Shown one piece after another: positions 1 to 8,673 of a stretch of DNA of 64,000 nucleotides. The translations under genes and the position numbers were made by a program. The notes under the pieces are model-generated. The model did no database searches and was not told the DNA's origin. It saw only the letters and a list, made by a program, of their open reading frames with translations. The stretch covers positions 3,388,217 to 3,452,216 of the forward strand of contig OX639992.1 of assembly GCA_951828515.1 (NCBI GenBank). The letters are read 5' to 3'. Source of the stretch: an uncultured Poribacteria bacterium. GTDB lineage: Bacteria > Poribacteria > WGA-4E > WGA-3G. Within the stretch, counting starts at the first letter, position 1. Each line of letters starts with the position of its first letter.

Positions 1-719
1 ATATTCGCGTTCGACCAGTCCCCTGCGTAAGCCCAAGTCGCAGTCAGAGACCCGATGGCACCACTCGCAAACTGGAGAGAGACACTGTTGGCATCAGGAC
101 AATCTGTCTCTTTGAGAAACCGGTTCGCCTGCATGGCATAGACGGTTTCCACTTCTCCACATAAGTAACGTATCATGTCGATGGTGTGTGTTGCTTGTTC
201 GACGAGTTGACCGCCGGATCTGCCCATCTGTCGGAGCCATGCATTTGGGTCCCCATGTCCTGTGCTACACCAGTACTTACCAACGACCATGTTAATCGTT
301 CTATCCTGCAGGATCTGCTGCGTTATTTTTGTCGAACCGAGGTACCGGAGTTGATAACCGACACAAGTTATGAGTCCAGCATTCGCCACCGCGGCTTCAA
401 CCTCACGGGCGATATCCATATTGATGGCGACGGGCTTCTCAACCAAAAATGGTAAACCTCGTTCAATGACATCCAACTCTGGTTGTCCGTGCGCAAAAAC
501 TGGGAGACTCAGATAGACTGCATCTAAGTCATCACGTTCGAGGAGGACTTGGTGTGCGGTATAGGGGTCTGCATTATGTTTCTCGGCGGCACTTTGGGCG
601 CGTTCAGCTTGAATGTCACAGACAGCCACGACACGCGCGCCCTCGATTCCGGCTAATTGGTTCATGTGTCCATTGGCATTGCCGCCACATCCGATAAACC
701 CGATTTTAATTTCTCTCAT
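1..719 (-). CDS. Gfo/Idh/MocA family oxidoreductase (3' end cut off by window edge)
   Basis: NAD(P)-dependent sugar or polyol dehydrogenase family. The reverse strand reads MREIKIGFIGCGGNANGHM, a Rossmann GxGxxA-type nucleotide-binding start, and about 100 residues later FLVEKPVAIN, the family EKP motif carrying the catalytic lysine. The C-terminal substrate domain continues past base 1, so about 239 codons are visible of a family usually 330-400 residues long. ATG at 719 is the first start in frame. It is followed after a 33-base gap by a second Gfo/Idh gene on the same strand, so the two are probably co-transcribed. The substrate cannot be told from sequence. Confidence 0.9.
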   Translation of the reverse strand, partial: MREIKIGFIGCGGNANGHMNQLAGIEGARVVAVCDIQAERAQSAAEKHNADPYTAHQVLLERDDLDAVYLSLPVFAHGQPELDVIERGLPFLVEKPVAINMDIAREVEAAVANAGLITCVGYQLRYLGSTKITQQILQDRTINMVVGKYWCSTGHGDPNAWLRQMGRSGGQLVEQATHTIDMIRYLCGEVETVYAMQANRFLKETDCPDANSVSLQFASGAIGSLTATWAYAGDWSNAN

Positions 720-752
720 TTTTTCCTCTATAAGTGCGATATTTACTTCAAA

Positions 753-1967
753 CTAACGTGCTTTGAAATTAACTCGTAACGCTTTTTCAATATTTTCGCG
801 TGGGTGAACACCAAACTGGACTTCAAAATCGCGGTCAAATGCGGCTTCTTCAGCGGGATCAGGTTCAAGAGGGAGTTCGATAGGCTGTCGATTCATGTCG
901 ATTGACCGATGTGCCGCAATCACCATCTCTTGGTCTGCCCTGCCCATTTCACCCGTCCACAGCGGTTGTGTGTCTTCTCGGACAGCGCGAGCGATACCGT
1001 CAAGCATTGTCGCCAATGAGATACCTGTCTCTGAAATATCTGTCTGTCCATAAGGATTTACCCACTCTACGGTACCACCTAAAGACGCTGGGAGTTCCAC
1101 AAAAATACGTTGCAAAGTGCCGCTGTCACTATATTCTCTCTGGAATTCGTATGTCTGTGCCCTTCCGGCGTTCTTGACGAGATCTTCGTCCGTGCAAACG
1201 TTAATCGTTTCACCCCCCGACGCACCTTGATTCCCGTTCGTGATAACCGTGCCTCGCTCGCCACAGGTCTCGAAACCGACGAGCTTGTTTCGTCCGAGGC
1301 AGCCATTCTTGTTCCCCACCATGGCGATGCCGATACCGCCATTCTCAAAATCTACGGCATAAAACTCAAGACCTTCCCGATTGTGGTCCCGTTTTGCCCT
1401 GTCAACGTAGGGAGAAACAGACATCGTATGCCCGATGCTACTGACCGTTTTGGGTGGGGCATCCATTCGGCACCGTATTGCGGCAAGCCCATGATAGCCG
1501 GTTGTGGAGAAGAGTCGGTAACACTTGTGGACTTTTCCAATTACGTCTTCCTTAATGAGTTTACACACGAATTGTTCCACAGGAACGAACGGGAAATTTT
1601 CCGATGTCTGAAGTTTTACGCCATTCTCGGCAGCATCGGTTATCATCATATCCATCAAACCGAGTGTTGGCGCAAGGCCTGTCTCTACATTATGTGAGAT
1701 GCCACATCGGGAGAGGTAGCAGGAAACGACATGATGTAAAGGCATAGGCACGACAACATCGCAGACATCCGGTGATGTCTCGTCAATCATTTTCCTGACA
1801 TCGGTATAGGCTTTGACGCCAAGTTTCGCCGCACCTACCTCTGCGGATTCTGCGTGGGCATCACATACAGCAACTACGTCAAAGGTGTCCTTTAATATAG
1901 TGGCTGTTGACAGATGTGCTGCCCCGCGTCTACCGTGGCCAATTAAGGCGTATTTTAGACGTGACAT
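753..1967 (-). CDS. Gfo/Idh/MocA family protein with altered catalytic motif
   Basis: 404 residues. The N-terminal Rossmann motif (YALIGHGRRGAAH) is present and the fold pattern matches Gfo/Idh/MocA oxidoreductases. The usual EKP motif is replaced by NVETGLAPT at about residues 93-101, so the conserved lysine (Thr here) and proline (Gly here) are gone. An SIGH segment about 90 residues later keeps a histidine in the region of the second conserved motif. The protein may have changed chemistry or be a non-catalytic homologue. It lies upstream of the partial Gfo/Idh gene at 1-719 and downstream of the DapA-like gene, all on the minus strand, so a single catabolic transcription unit is plausible. 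Confidence 0.82.
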   Translation of the reverse strand: MSRLKYALIGHGRRGAAHLSTATILKDTFDVVAVCDAHAESAEVGAAKLGVKAYTDVRKMIDETSPDVCDVVVPMPLHHVVSCYLSRCGISHNVETGLAPTLGLMDMMITDAAENGVKLQTSENFPFVPVEQFVCKLIKEDVIGKVHKCYRLFSTTGYHGLAAIRCRMDAPPKTVSSIGHTMSVSPYVDRAKRDHNREGLEFYAVDFENGGIGIAMVGNKNGCLGRNKLVGFETCGERGTVITNGNQGASGGETINVCTDEDLVKNAGRAQTYEFQREYSDSGTLQRIFVELPASLGGTVEWVNPYGQTDISETGISLATMLDGIARAVREDTQPLWTGEMGRADQEMVIAAHRSIDMNRQPIELPLEPDPAEEAAFDRDFEVQFGVHPRENIEKALRVNFKAR

Positions 1968-2141
1968 TTTTTAACATTCCTTGCGGTTAAACAGTGTGTA
2001 CCCTGAATTTTATGTTCCTTCCTCGAATCCGCTCTCTATTTCATTACGAGCTACCGTTCTGGTGCTACAGCATATAGGACGAGGGTCCTTGAAGAAACAC
2101 CCAAGAAAAAAACCGCCATTACATTACAGGTTCAGTAAAAC

Positions 2142-3128
2142 TTAATTAACGCATTGGTAACCAGTCTCTTCAAGACGCGTTCGGATCTTATTTACTTCGG
2201 CTGTGGACAATTGACGCAAAGGTCGACGCATCGTCATTGACGGGAATCTACCCATCAACCAGCGAGCACATTTCATTCGCTGATGCGCGTCACTACTCGG
2301 TTCACCGAAGTTATAGACGATTCGTGCCAGCGAGTCCACTTGGCTACGCGCCTTACGTGCGCCGATGAGATCGTCGTTGAGTGCGGCGTGGACGACATCC
2401 ACCATCAACTCCGGCACAAACCCTGCGAACCCGATCAGCGCGCCGTCACTTCCTTCCAATAAGGAGGCAAGCAGATATTCATCATGGCAGGTCAGGATAG
2501 GCACGTCTGGTGCGGCTTCTTTCAACTGTTCATAGTCCCACCGCCAGCGCGCCATGTCGCGTGTGCCCATTTTAATGCAGATCACCTGTGGAATTTTCAC
2601 CATTGCCAACATCTCTTCAAGGCTATATCCTGCCTTTGTCCATGCGGGATACTGGTGAACAATAATCGGTATATCTGCGCCTTCGGCGACATCCTGAAAG
2701 TAACCGACTGCGGTTTCAGGTGTCCTACCAAAACGCAACCAGTGATGTGCAGGCATCAGCAGGATGGCATCCGCTCCGGCTTCCTTCGCCGCGAGTGCGT
2801 CATCAATTGCTGGGAGACTTCCTTCCGCACTAACCCCTGAAACGACTTTAACCCGATCGCCAACGGCTTCGGCGGTGATTTGCGTAACGCGCTGTCTTTC
2901 ATGCAAGCGGAGGGACATGATTTCGCCGGTATGTCCATTACAGACAACCCCTTTTATCCCCGGAACACTTGCGAGTTCCTGCATATACTCGCGCAATCCG
3001 GCTTCGTCAATTGATTCATCTTCATGAAAGGGACAGAGCGTCGCCGGAAATACACCTGTCCACGGATGGTGTTGCCAATTCATTTTCATATTTTCCACAG
3101 ATACGTTGCGAAAATCGAAGGTTTTCAC
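2142..3128 (-). CDS. Dihydrodipicolinate synthase/N-acetylneuraminate lyase family aldolase
   Basis: 328-residue TIM-barrel class I aldolase of the DapA/NAL superfamily, which forms a Schiff base with pyruvate or a 2-keto acid. Visible features are GVVCNGHTGE (substrate-carboxylate loop region), the tyrosine in IIVHQYPAW and the likely Schiff-base lysine in VICIKMGTRD. Family length is about 290-330. Two later in-frame Met codons (3089 and 3083) give shorter starts that fit the family N-terminus (MNWQHHPWTGVFPAT) better, so the first 13-15 residues are doubtful. Beside Gfo/Idh genes it more likely cleaves a keto-sugar acid than makes lysine; that is inference. Confidence 0.85.
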   Translation of the reverse strand: MKTFDFRNVSVENMKMNWQHHPWTGVFPATLCPFHEDESIDEAGLREYMQELASVPGIKGVVCNGHTGEIMSLRLHERQRVTQITAEAVGDRVKVVSGVSAEGSLPAIDDALAAKEAGADAILLMPAHHWLRFGRTPETAVGYFQDVAEGADIPIIVHQYPAWTKAGYSLEEMLAMVKIPQVICIKMGTRDMARWRWDYEQLKEAAPDVPILTCHDEYLLASLLEGSDGALIGFAGFVPELMVDVVHAALNDDLIGARKARSQVDSLARIVYNFGEPSSDAHQRMKCARWLMGRFPSMTMRRPLRQLSTAEVNKIRTRLEETGYQCVN

Positions 3129-3266
3129 AACTTTACCTTCTCGTTCGTGAACATAGTAAAACTACATTCGCCAACAGACAAATTTCTGTAAAGTGTCAGA
3201 AACCGTCTAACCTGACCGCCTTTTATTGAAAAATCCGTCCGATTCTCCAAATTAAATTCTATTTTA

Positions 3267-3297
3267 ACTTGATTTTGCATGTAAAATCAAGTATTAT
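3267..3297 (+). promoter_or_regulatory. Promoter with perfect operator-like dyad, upstream of ccmE
   Basis: TTGATT (3269-3274), a 17-base spacer and TATTAT (3292-3297) form a sigma70-type promoter reading towards ccmE. ACTTGATTTT (3267-3276) and AAAATCAAGT (3283-3292) are a perfect 10-base inverted repeat with a 6-base centre that spans exactly from the -35 into the -10. That is the placement of a repressor operator. The regulator is not known. Confidence 0.65.
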
Positions 3298-3375
3298 TTT
3301 AAAGAGTAAGGATTCATCTCGTCAGTACGATTGAGAAATCACGTCTACTGATTTTGATTAATGGAGGATATCCAG

Positions 3376-3822
3376 GTGCAAAAACAGAGAAGGCTTAAAG
3401 TGATTGCCGCGAGTTTCATTTTGTTATGTGGTATGGCACTTTTAGTGGTAACTGGAATTAAAAGGACAAGTGTTCGGCACTTCACGCCAACTGCGCTTGT
3501 GGCAGACGGAAACAGAATGAACAACCAACCGGTCCAAGTTGATGGGCTCATTGCAGAGGGTAGTTCCAAATGGGATGCTGCCAATTTTAAGCTCACCTTT
3601 GCTGTACGCGACCGCGAAACTGCAGCGACAGTCAACGTGATTTACAAAGATCGACTGAAACCGGATAATTTTACGGATGGGGGTAGCGTTTTCGTAGAGG
3701 GCAAATACAATGCAACGCAGAACCTCATCGTCGCGTCTAAACTCATGACGAAATGCGCCTCGAAATATGAGGGAGCAGAAGGTACCACATCCGCAAATGA
3801 GACCTCGTACATCTCGGAATAA
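3376..3822 (+). CDS. ccmE: Cytochrome c maturation haem chaperone CcmE, CXXXY type
   Basis: Membrane-anchored periplasmic OB-fold haem chaperone. It has one N-terminal transmembrane segment followed by the CcmE core (RHFTPTALVADG, VQVDGLIAEGS, FAVRDRE, VFVEGKY). The haem-binding site reads KCASKYEG, so cysteine stands where E. coli CcmE has the haem-binding histidine of HXXXY. CXXXY variants are known from Desulfovibrio and archaea. Start choice: ATG at 3361 has no Shine-Dalgarno site, whereas GTG at 3376 follows GGAGG (3363-3367) with an 8-base gap, so I take the GTG. It is the first gene of a plus-strand ccm operon. Confidence 0.92.
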   Translation: MQKQRRLKVIAASFILLCGMALLVVTGIKRTSVRHFTPTALVADGNRMNNQPVQVDGLIAEGSSKWDAANFKLTFAVRDRETAATVNVIYKDRLKPDNFTDGGSVFVEGKYNATQNLIVASKLMTKCASKYEGAEGTTSANETSYISE

Positions 3823-3949
3823 GAAATACGCAACACTTTAGCAACATGCTCAACAACACCTTTTTGATGCCGCTTACAACGTCGGGGTCCCCACTGGTTA
3901 CTCGGAAGGGGCTGAACTTGCTATCAAAAGTGAGGAGGTACGGAAACGG

Positions 3950-5968
3950 ATGACTGCGGAAATTGGACAAGCCGCTATATTTCTCTCTGTGCTCTCTGGC
4001 TTGTGGGCGATTGGTTTCCTCTGCATTGGGCTACGCACGCGAAATCGGAGTGCCATCCGGAGCGGTAGAAACGCCGTCATTGCTACCTTCATTCTCATCA
4101 GTATTGCAACAGGTGCATTAATCTACGGTTTTGTAACCGATGATTTCTCAATGCGCTATGTTGTTGAAGTATCCAGCGCAGCGCAACCACTACTCTATAA
4201 AATCACAGCACTCTGGGGACGAATGTCGGGATCTCTTTTATTCTGGCTTTGGTTGCTGACTGTCGCAGGTGCGATTGTCGTCTGGCAGAATCACCGACAC
4301 ACGAAAGAAACGAATGATACCCTCTCCGATTATGCCCTAATTCCTATTGCAGTCATACAACTTTTCTTCATCCTACTCGTCACCGGCTTAATCGAAGGGG
4401 TTTACAACCCACTCTCCCGATTCCCCAATGGACAGATGGCACCTGATGGTGCGGGTATGAACCCACTCCTCCAGACCCCAAGCATGGCATTCCATCCACC
4501 AACGTTATATATCGGTTGGATTAGCCTGACAGTACCGTTTGCGTTTGCAGTCGGTGCACTCGCGTCTGGCAGAGTTAGCAGTGCTTGGATACTCCGCTCG
4601 CGTAGATGGACGTTGTTCTCATGGATCATCTTGACCATCGGCATCACTCTTGGTGGCAATTGGGCATATCGTGAGTTGGGTTGGGGCGGTTATTGGGCAT
4701 GGGATCCGGTTGAAAATGCCTCTTTTATGCCGTGGCTCCTCTGCACCGCTTATTTGCATTCGATGATGATTCAAGAGAAGCGGAATATGCTTAAACTATG
4801 GAATATCCTCCTGATTACGCTTGCGTTCCAATTCACGCTATTAGGAACTTTCATCACGCGGAGTGGAATTATTTCCTCGGTGCACGCTTTCGCACAATCT
4901 GATATTGGCGAATATTTCCTCGGTTTCATTTTAGTCTCAACAGCAGGGGTCATTGGACTCATCATCTATCGTTGGAGACGCCTTAAGAGTGCCAATCGCT
5001 TAGAATCCCTTCTTTCTCGTGAAAGTGCTTTTGTTCTGAATAACTGGCTCCTTGTCGGGTTAACCCTAATCATTCTTTGGGGAACGTTGTGGCCGATTAT
5101 TTCCGAGGCGATTAACGGTCAAAAGTCCTCTGTTCCTGAAGCCTTTTTCAATCAAATTGTTATTATTCCGGGGCTATTGCTCCTTTTTCTCACAGGTGCG
5201 GGTCCAATTATCTCATGGAAAAAAATTACTGCTAACAACTTCCAGCGTATGTTTCTGTTGCCGCTTGCTATTGGCTTAGCGAGTGGGGCGTTGACATGGG
5301 GATTTCTCGCATTAAAAGGCACGACTTCTGCGCTCTACTCGGTCCTCTGTGTTTCTGTAAGTGTCTTCGTGATTGCGGCAATCTCCGCTGAATTTTATCG
5401 CGGGGCAAAACTCCGCGCGAAACGACAGGATACTTCCTTCCTCAACGGCTTGAATCTCCTGATCCAGCGTAATAAGAGACGGTATGGCGGTTACATCATC
5501 CACATCGGCATCGTTATCCTCTATATAGGTATTATGGGATCGAAAGGCTATTTCCTGCTTGAATCCAAAAGTTTGAGAATCGGGGAATCAATGGAGGTGG
5601 GTCAGTTCCAACTCACAATGAAAGACTCGTTTGAGAAAGAATTCGAGAACTATCGCCGAACGGGTATTGTTTTTGATGTCGCAAAGAACGGGAGACAAAT
5701 AGGGACAATGGAACCCGCGCGCCATTTCTATTACAAGACTGGACAGGGAGAACAGGATACTATTGAATCTGCCATCCGTCACTTCGGTGTCAACGACTTT
5801 TATATCGCTCTTGGCAGCATTCCACCGGACGTTAAGACAGGCGGTGTTGTGAATGTACAGGCGTATTATAACCCTCTTATCGGTGTGGTTTGGATCGGCG
5901 TTGCTGTGATGGTGTTAGGTGGGATTGTCGCAATAGCCGAGAAATCTGAACGTAGTACAGATTCTTAA
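3950..5968 (+). CDS. ccmF: Haem lyase CcmF
   Basis: 672-residue polytopic membrane protein of the cytochrome c maturation system that attaches haem to apocytochrome outside the membrane. The tryptophan-rich WWD signature is seen as WGGYWAWDPVENASFMPWL, flanked by conserved histidine regions (ETNDTLSDYALIP, AFHPPTLYIGW) and many transmembrane segments. Length fits the family (about 630-680). AGGAGG at 3933-3938 lies 11 bases before the ATG. It sits 127 bases after ccmE and 12 bases before ccmH, in one operon. Confidence 0.96.
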   Translation: MTAEIGQAAIFLSVLSGLWAIGFLCIGLRTRNRSAIRSGRNAVIATFILISIATGALIYGFVTDDFSMRYVVEVSSAAQPLLYKITALWGRMSGSLLFWLWLLTVAGAIVVWQNHRHTKETNDTLSDYALIPIAVIQLFFILLVTGLIEGVYNPLSRFPNGQMAPDGAGMNPLLQTPSMAFHPPTLYIGWISLTVPFAFAVGALASGRVSSAWILRSRRWTLFSWIILTIGITLGGNWAYRELGWGGYWAWDPVENASFMPWLLCTAYLHSMMIQEKRNMLKLWNILLITLAFQFTLLGTFITRSGIISSVHAFAQSDIGEYFLGFILVSTAGVIGLIIYRWRRLKSANRLESLLSRESAFVLNNWLLVGLTLIILWGTLWPIISEAINGQKSSVPEAFFNQIVIIPGLLLLFLTGAGPIISWKKITANNFQRMFLLPLAIGLASGALTWGFLALKGTTSALYSVLCVSVSVFVIAAISAEFYRGAKLRAKRQDTSFLNGLNLLIQRNKRRYGGYIIHIGIVILYIGIMGSKGYFLLESKSLRIGESMEVGQFQLTMKDSFEKEFENYRRTGIVFDVAKNGRQIGTMEPARHFYYKTGQGEQDTIESAIRHFGVNDFYIALGSIPPDVKTGGVVNVQAYYNPLIGVVWIGVAVMVLGGIVAIAEKSERSTDS

Positions 5969-5980
5969 CGGGCGCAAAAC

Positions 5981-6556
5981 ATGACTATGAAAACTGGAAG
6001 ATGTGAACACATTGCAATGCCCAATAATGCTGTGCTTCCCAACTTTATATGGATTGTTGTGGTTTTCATCGCTTGCAGTTTTACTGTCCTCACGCACGCG
6101 CAGGCGGAGGTGCCTCCCGCTGTAGAACCGAAGGACGTGAAAGATGCTACGGTTGAGTCCAATTTAGAAGAACTGATCACCACGGTTTACTGTTACTGTG
6201 GCTGCGAGCGGGAGACGATTGAGGTGTGTGTGTGCGACACGGCAGCCATGATTGAAAAGGATTTTCGTAATCGGTTGCTCGCAGGGCAAACCGTTGAGCA
6301 GATTCGCACCAATTATCTTGACACGTTCGGACCACAGTTTTACGCCGTCATGCCCGCAGAGGGTATTAATTTGCTTGCCTACATTATGCCAGCCGTCATT
6401 CTTGTCCTCATCGGTGGTATTGCCTTCGCTGTACTCCGAAGGTCAAGGCAGCAATCAGTAGCAAGCAATGGGCTTGAGGAACCGAACCAACAGGTCTCCG
6501 ATACGACTGTGAAACAAGTTGAAGCTGAATTGGAAAGGTACAGACAACAAAACTAA
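5981..6556 (+). CDS. ccmH: Cytochrome c maturation protein CcmH/CycL, Cys-rich variant
   Basis: 191 residues: an N-terminal membrane or signal segment (residues 20-40), a periplasmic CcmH domain, a second transmembrane helix (about 130-152) and a charged tail. CcmH is the thiol oxidoreductase that keeps apocytochrome haem-site cysteines reduced. The classical LRCxxCQ site is replaced by VYCYCGC followed by VCVC (Cys 71, 73, 75, 83, 85). The following helical part (EKDFRNRLLAGQTVEQIRTNYLDTFGPQF) fits the family. Five clustered cysteines are more than redox exchange needs and suggest a metal or multi-disulfide site. An internal Met at residue 13 is an alternative start. Confidence 0.87.
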   Translation: MTMKTGRCEHIAMPNNAVLPNFIWIVVVFIACSFTVLTHAQAEVPPAVEPKDVKDATVESNLEELITTVYCYCGCERETIEVCVCDTAAMIEKDFRNRLLAGQTVEQIRTNYLDTFGPQFYAVMPAEGINLLAYIMPAVILVLIGGIAFAVLRRSRQQSVASNGLEEPNQQVSDTTVKQVEAELERYRQQN

Positions 6557-6612
6557 GCGCAGCGATTTTTGCGGTAGAGTAGGCGCGCCGTGCACTTCAG
6601 AAAGGGTGTTTC

Positions 6613-6960
6613 ATGTCTTTTCTCGTGATTTTATGGATGGTAATTCTTGGAATCGCACTCCTTGTGTATCTGGGACTTCCAATTTTCTCGAAAAAAGGTG
6701 ATCAGTCCGTTGCAACATCTGATGACATAATTGAGGAACGACGGCGAACGCTTTTTCAGGAACGTGAGCGCAGTTACGCCGCTCTGGCAGATCTCGACGA
6801 AGATTACGAAACTGGCAAGCTCTCAGATGCCGACTATCAAGAACTACGTGAGGAACTCTTGCAAGAAACGGCGCGTGTTATCATGCAACTCGAAAATGAG
6901 TCTTTGTCAGATGTAGAGGCAGAAATTGAGAGGTTCAAACAACAACAACGTGGAACATAA
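6613..6960 (+). CDS. CcmI-like cytochrome c biogenesis protein, short form
   Basis: 115 residues: an N-terminal transmembrane helix (residues 3-25), then a helical segment with AALADLDEDYETGKLSDADYQELREEL, the hallmark of the N-terminal part of CcmI (also annotated as the C-terminal part of CcmH fusions). The TPR domain of full CcmI, which binds apocytochrome, is absent. AAAGGGTG lies just before the ATG. The stop codon is one base before the next ATG. Position after ccmH supports the assignment. Confidence 0.82.
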   Translation: MSFLVILWMVILGIALLVYLGLPIFSKKGDQSVATSDDIIEERRRTLFQERERSYAALADLDEDYETGKLSDADYQELREELLQETARVIMQLENESLSDVEAEIERFKQQQRGT

Positions 6961-6961
6961 C

Positions 6962-8281
6962 ATGTACACGAACGTATCTTCATATAGCAATTCAAAGGGC
7001 AATTCGCAGATTCACAATGTCCCTATGTGGTGGATGCTCAGTCTATTAGCAATTGCTCTGACGTTTCTTTTCCTACTTCCCACTCTCTATGCACAAACGA
7101 CAGGACGGGGCGATATTCAAGGCACGGTTATTGATAGAAAGCAAGACAAGCTTCTCGTTGCCCAGACTGTAACCCTTACCATTCACAGGGCTGACGCTGT
7201 TGAAAGCCAAGGAACGACAACGGATGAGAATGGGAACTATCGTTTTGAGAATCTACCGCTCGATCCAAGTGTCCACTATACGGTTTCTACGGTTCATGAA
7301 GGGACTGGCTACACCGAGAAGGATCTGGTTCTGTCGACTTGGGCACCAAACATCAAAATCGACTTTGAGATTGGGGCGTTTACGGATGACAGAACGCAAA
7401 TTCGTGTGAAGTCGCATAGTTTTGTCATCGCGCCTCCGCCTCCGGACCACGCGCCAGATGGTGCTGTCACAGTCATTGAAGCGGTTGAAATTGAAAACCG
7501 AAGCGATTTGCCTTTTAGAACAGCACATGGCACGCGAACAATCGGACTGCATTTAACCCTTCCTAAAGGAACCGAGGGTTTTCAGCCACATCAGTCAACG
7601 GAGCTTACGATAAACCCTGCTACGAATCAAGCCATCCGTACGACGCCATTGCCACCAGGGGAAACACAATTAGGCTATACTTATATTTTCCACGTCGAAA
7701 AGAACAGACTGGATTTATCACGTCGTTTGAATTTTGCTACGGAACAATTTGTATGCTTTGTCCCGGAAAGTATCAACTTTGTGCCGCGTGCGAAGATTTT
7801 CGGTACACCAACGCGCGAACAGATCCATGGTAATTTTTATCTTATATATCAAAGCACTGCACCAAAGGCGTTTGAGGCAGGGACGACGGTCGACTTATCA
7901 CTTAACGTGAACATGGGGCCCGCCGGTGGTACCCTACCCGGGCAAACATCTAACTTGGGACAGTTGATACTTATTGCTGTCGCGGCGGCATTGACGGGTG
8001 GATTCTTCGTCGCCGCCCTTTTTAAACTTCGCACAGCAAACAATCGTCCAACTACTGACACCGATGACACCTCTTCACCATTAGACGCAGGCTGGCTTCG
8101 TAAACTGAATTCAGACGACCTGGAGCATGTCCGCGTCGCGAGACTTGAATTTATCACGCATCTTGATGATAAGCACGAGAAACAAGAGATTTCGGAGCGC
8201 GTCTACAAACGCTTGCGCCGAGAGCAAACGGAACGCCTCACGACACTCTTAGAAGAACAACAAAGGGGAAACAATGCATAG
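6962..8281 (+). CDS. Membrane-anchored carboxypeptidase-regulatory-like domain protein
   Basis: Signal-anchor near residues 20-45, then GDIQGTVIDRKQDKLLVAQTVTL...TTDENGNYRFENLP, a carboxypeptidase regulatory-like (CNA-B/transthyretin type) beta-sandwich. After a longer extracytoplasmic region comes a second transmembrane helix (about residues 335-355) and a cytoplasmic charged tail. Function unknown. An earlier start at 6926 would overlap ccmI by 35 bases; ATG at 6962, one base after the ccmI stop, is preferred. Tight coupling to ccmI and an 8-base overlap with the following HEAT gene put it in the ccm operon. Confidence 0.75.
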   Translation: MYTNVSSYSNSKGNSQIHNVPMWWMLSLLAIALTFLFLLPTLYAQTTGRGDIQGTVIDRKQDKLLVAQTVTLTIHRADAVESQGTTTDENGNYRFENLPLDPSVHYTVSTVHEGTGYTEKDLVLSTWAPNIKIDFEIGAFTDDRTQIRVKSHSFVIAPPPPDHAPDGAVTVIEAVEIENRSDLPFRTAHGTRTIGLHLTLPKGTEGFQPHQSTELTINPATNQAIRTTPLPPGETQLGYTYIFHVEKNRLDLSRRLNFATEQFVCFVPESINFVPRAKIFGTPTREQIHGNFYLIYQSTAPKAFEAGTTVDLSLNVNMGPAGGTLPGQTSNLGQLILIAVAAALTGGFFVAALFKLRTANNRPTTDTDDTSSPLDAGWLRKLNSDDLEHVRVARLEFITHLDDKHEKQEISERVYKRLRREQTERLTTLLEEQQRGNNA

Positions 8282-8669
8282 CAAACACCGCATCGCTGAT
8301 TTGATCGTCATGTTGGGTCATATAGACGAAAACGTTCGGGATACCGCGAAAGCAGAATTGATTGCCATAGGCAGTCCGGCTATTCCGCAACTCATTGATG
8401 TCCTGACCCAAGAATGTTGGCATATCTCTGGGTACGGAGCGGAGTTTTACACGCACGTTGAGGAATCCGCTCTTCCTGTTTATATGGAGCAGATGGCGAA
8501 TCATGCTGCGGAGGTATTGGCAAAAATCGGTGAATCTACCGTCCCAGCACTCACGGCGGAACTCACCAGAGCCGAACGTGAGTTTTCCGAATGGTTTTAT
8601 AAGTACTTGCGACCCGAGCAAACTGACCGTCTTATCACAATGTTGGCGTATGTTAAAAAAGGTGAGTAG
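8274..8669 (+). CDS. HEAT-repeat protein, short
   Basis: 131 residues with PBS-lyase/HEAT-type helical repeats: IADLIVMLGHIDENVRDTAKAELIAIG followed by SPAIPQLIDVL and ESTVPALTAEL. No signal peptide or catalytic motif. The start codon overlaps the end of the upstream gene by 8 bases, which implies translational coupling. It resembles the first repeats of the next gene, so the two are probably duplicates. HEAT repeats usually mediate protein contacts; a role as a cytoplasmic partner in haem or cytochrome assembly is guesswork from the operon. Confidence 0.75.
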   Translation: MHSKHRIADLIVMLGHIDENVRDTAKAELIAIGSPAIPQLIDVLTQECWHISGYGAEFYTHVEESALPVYMEQMANHAAEVLAKIGESTVPALTAELTRAEREFSEWFYKYLRPEQTDRLITMLAYVKKGE

Positions 8670-8673
8670 ATAG

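Noticed and set aside
1110-1697. 195-residue plus-strand open frame
   Set aside because: Antisense shadow of the Gfo/Idh gene at 753-1967.
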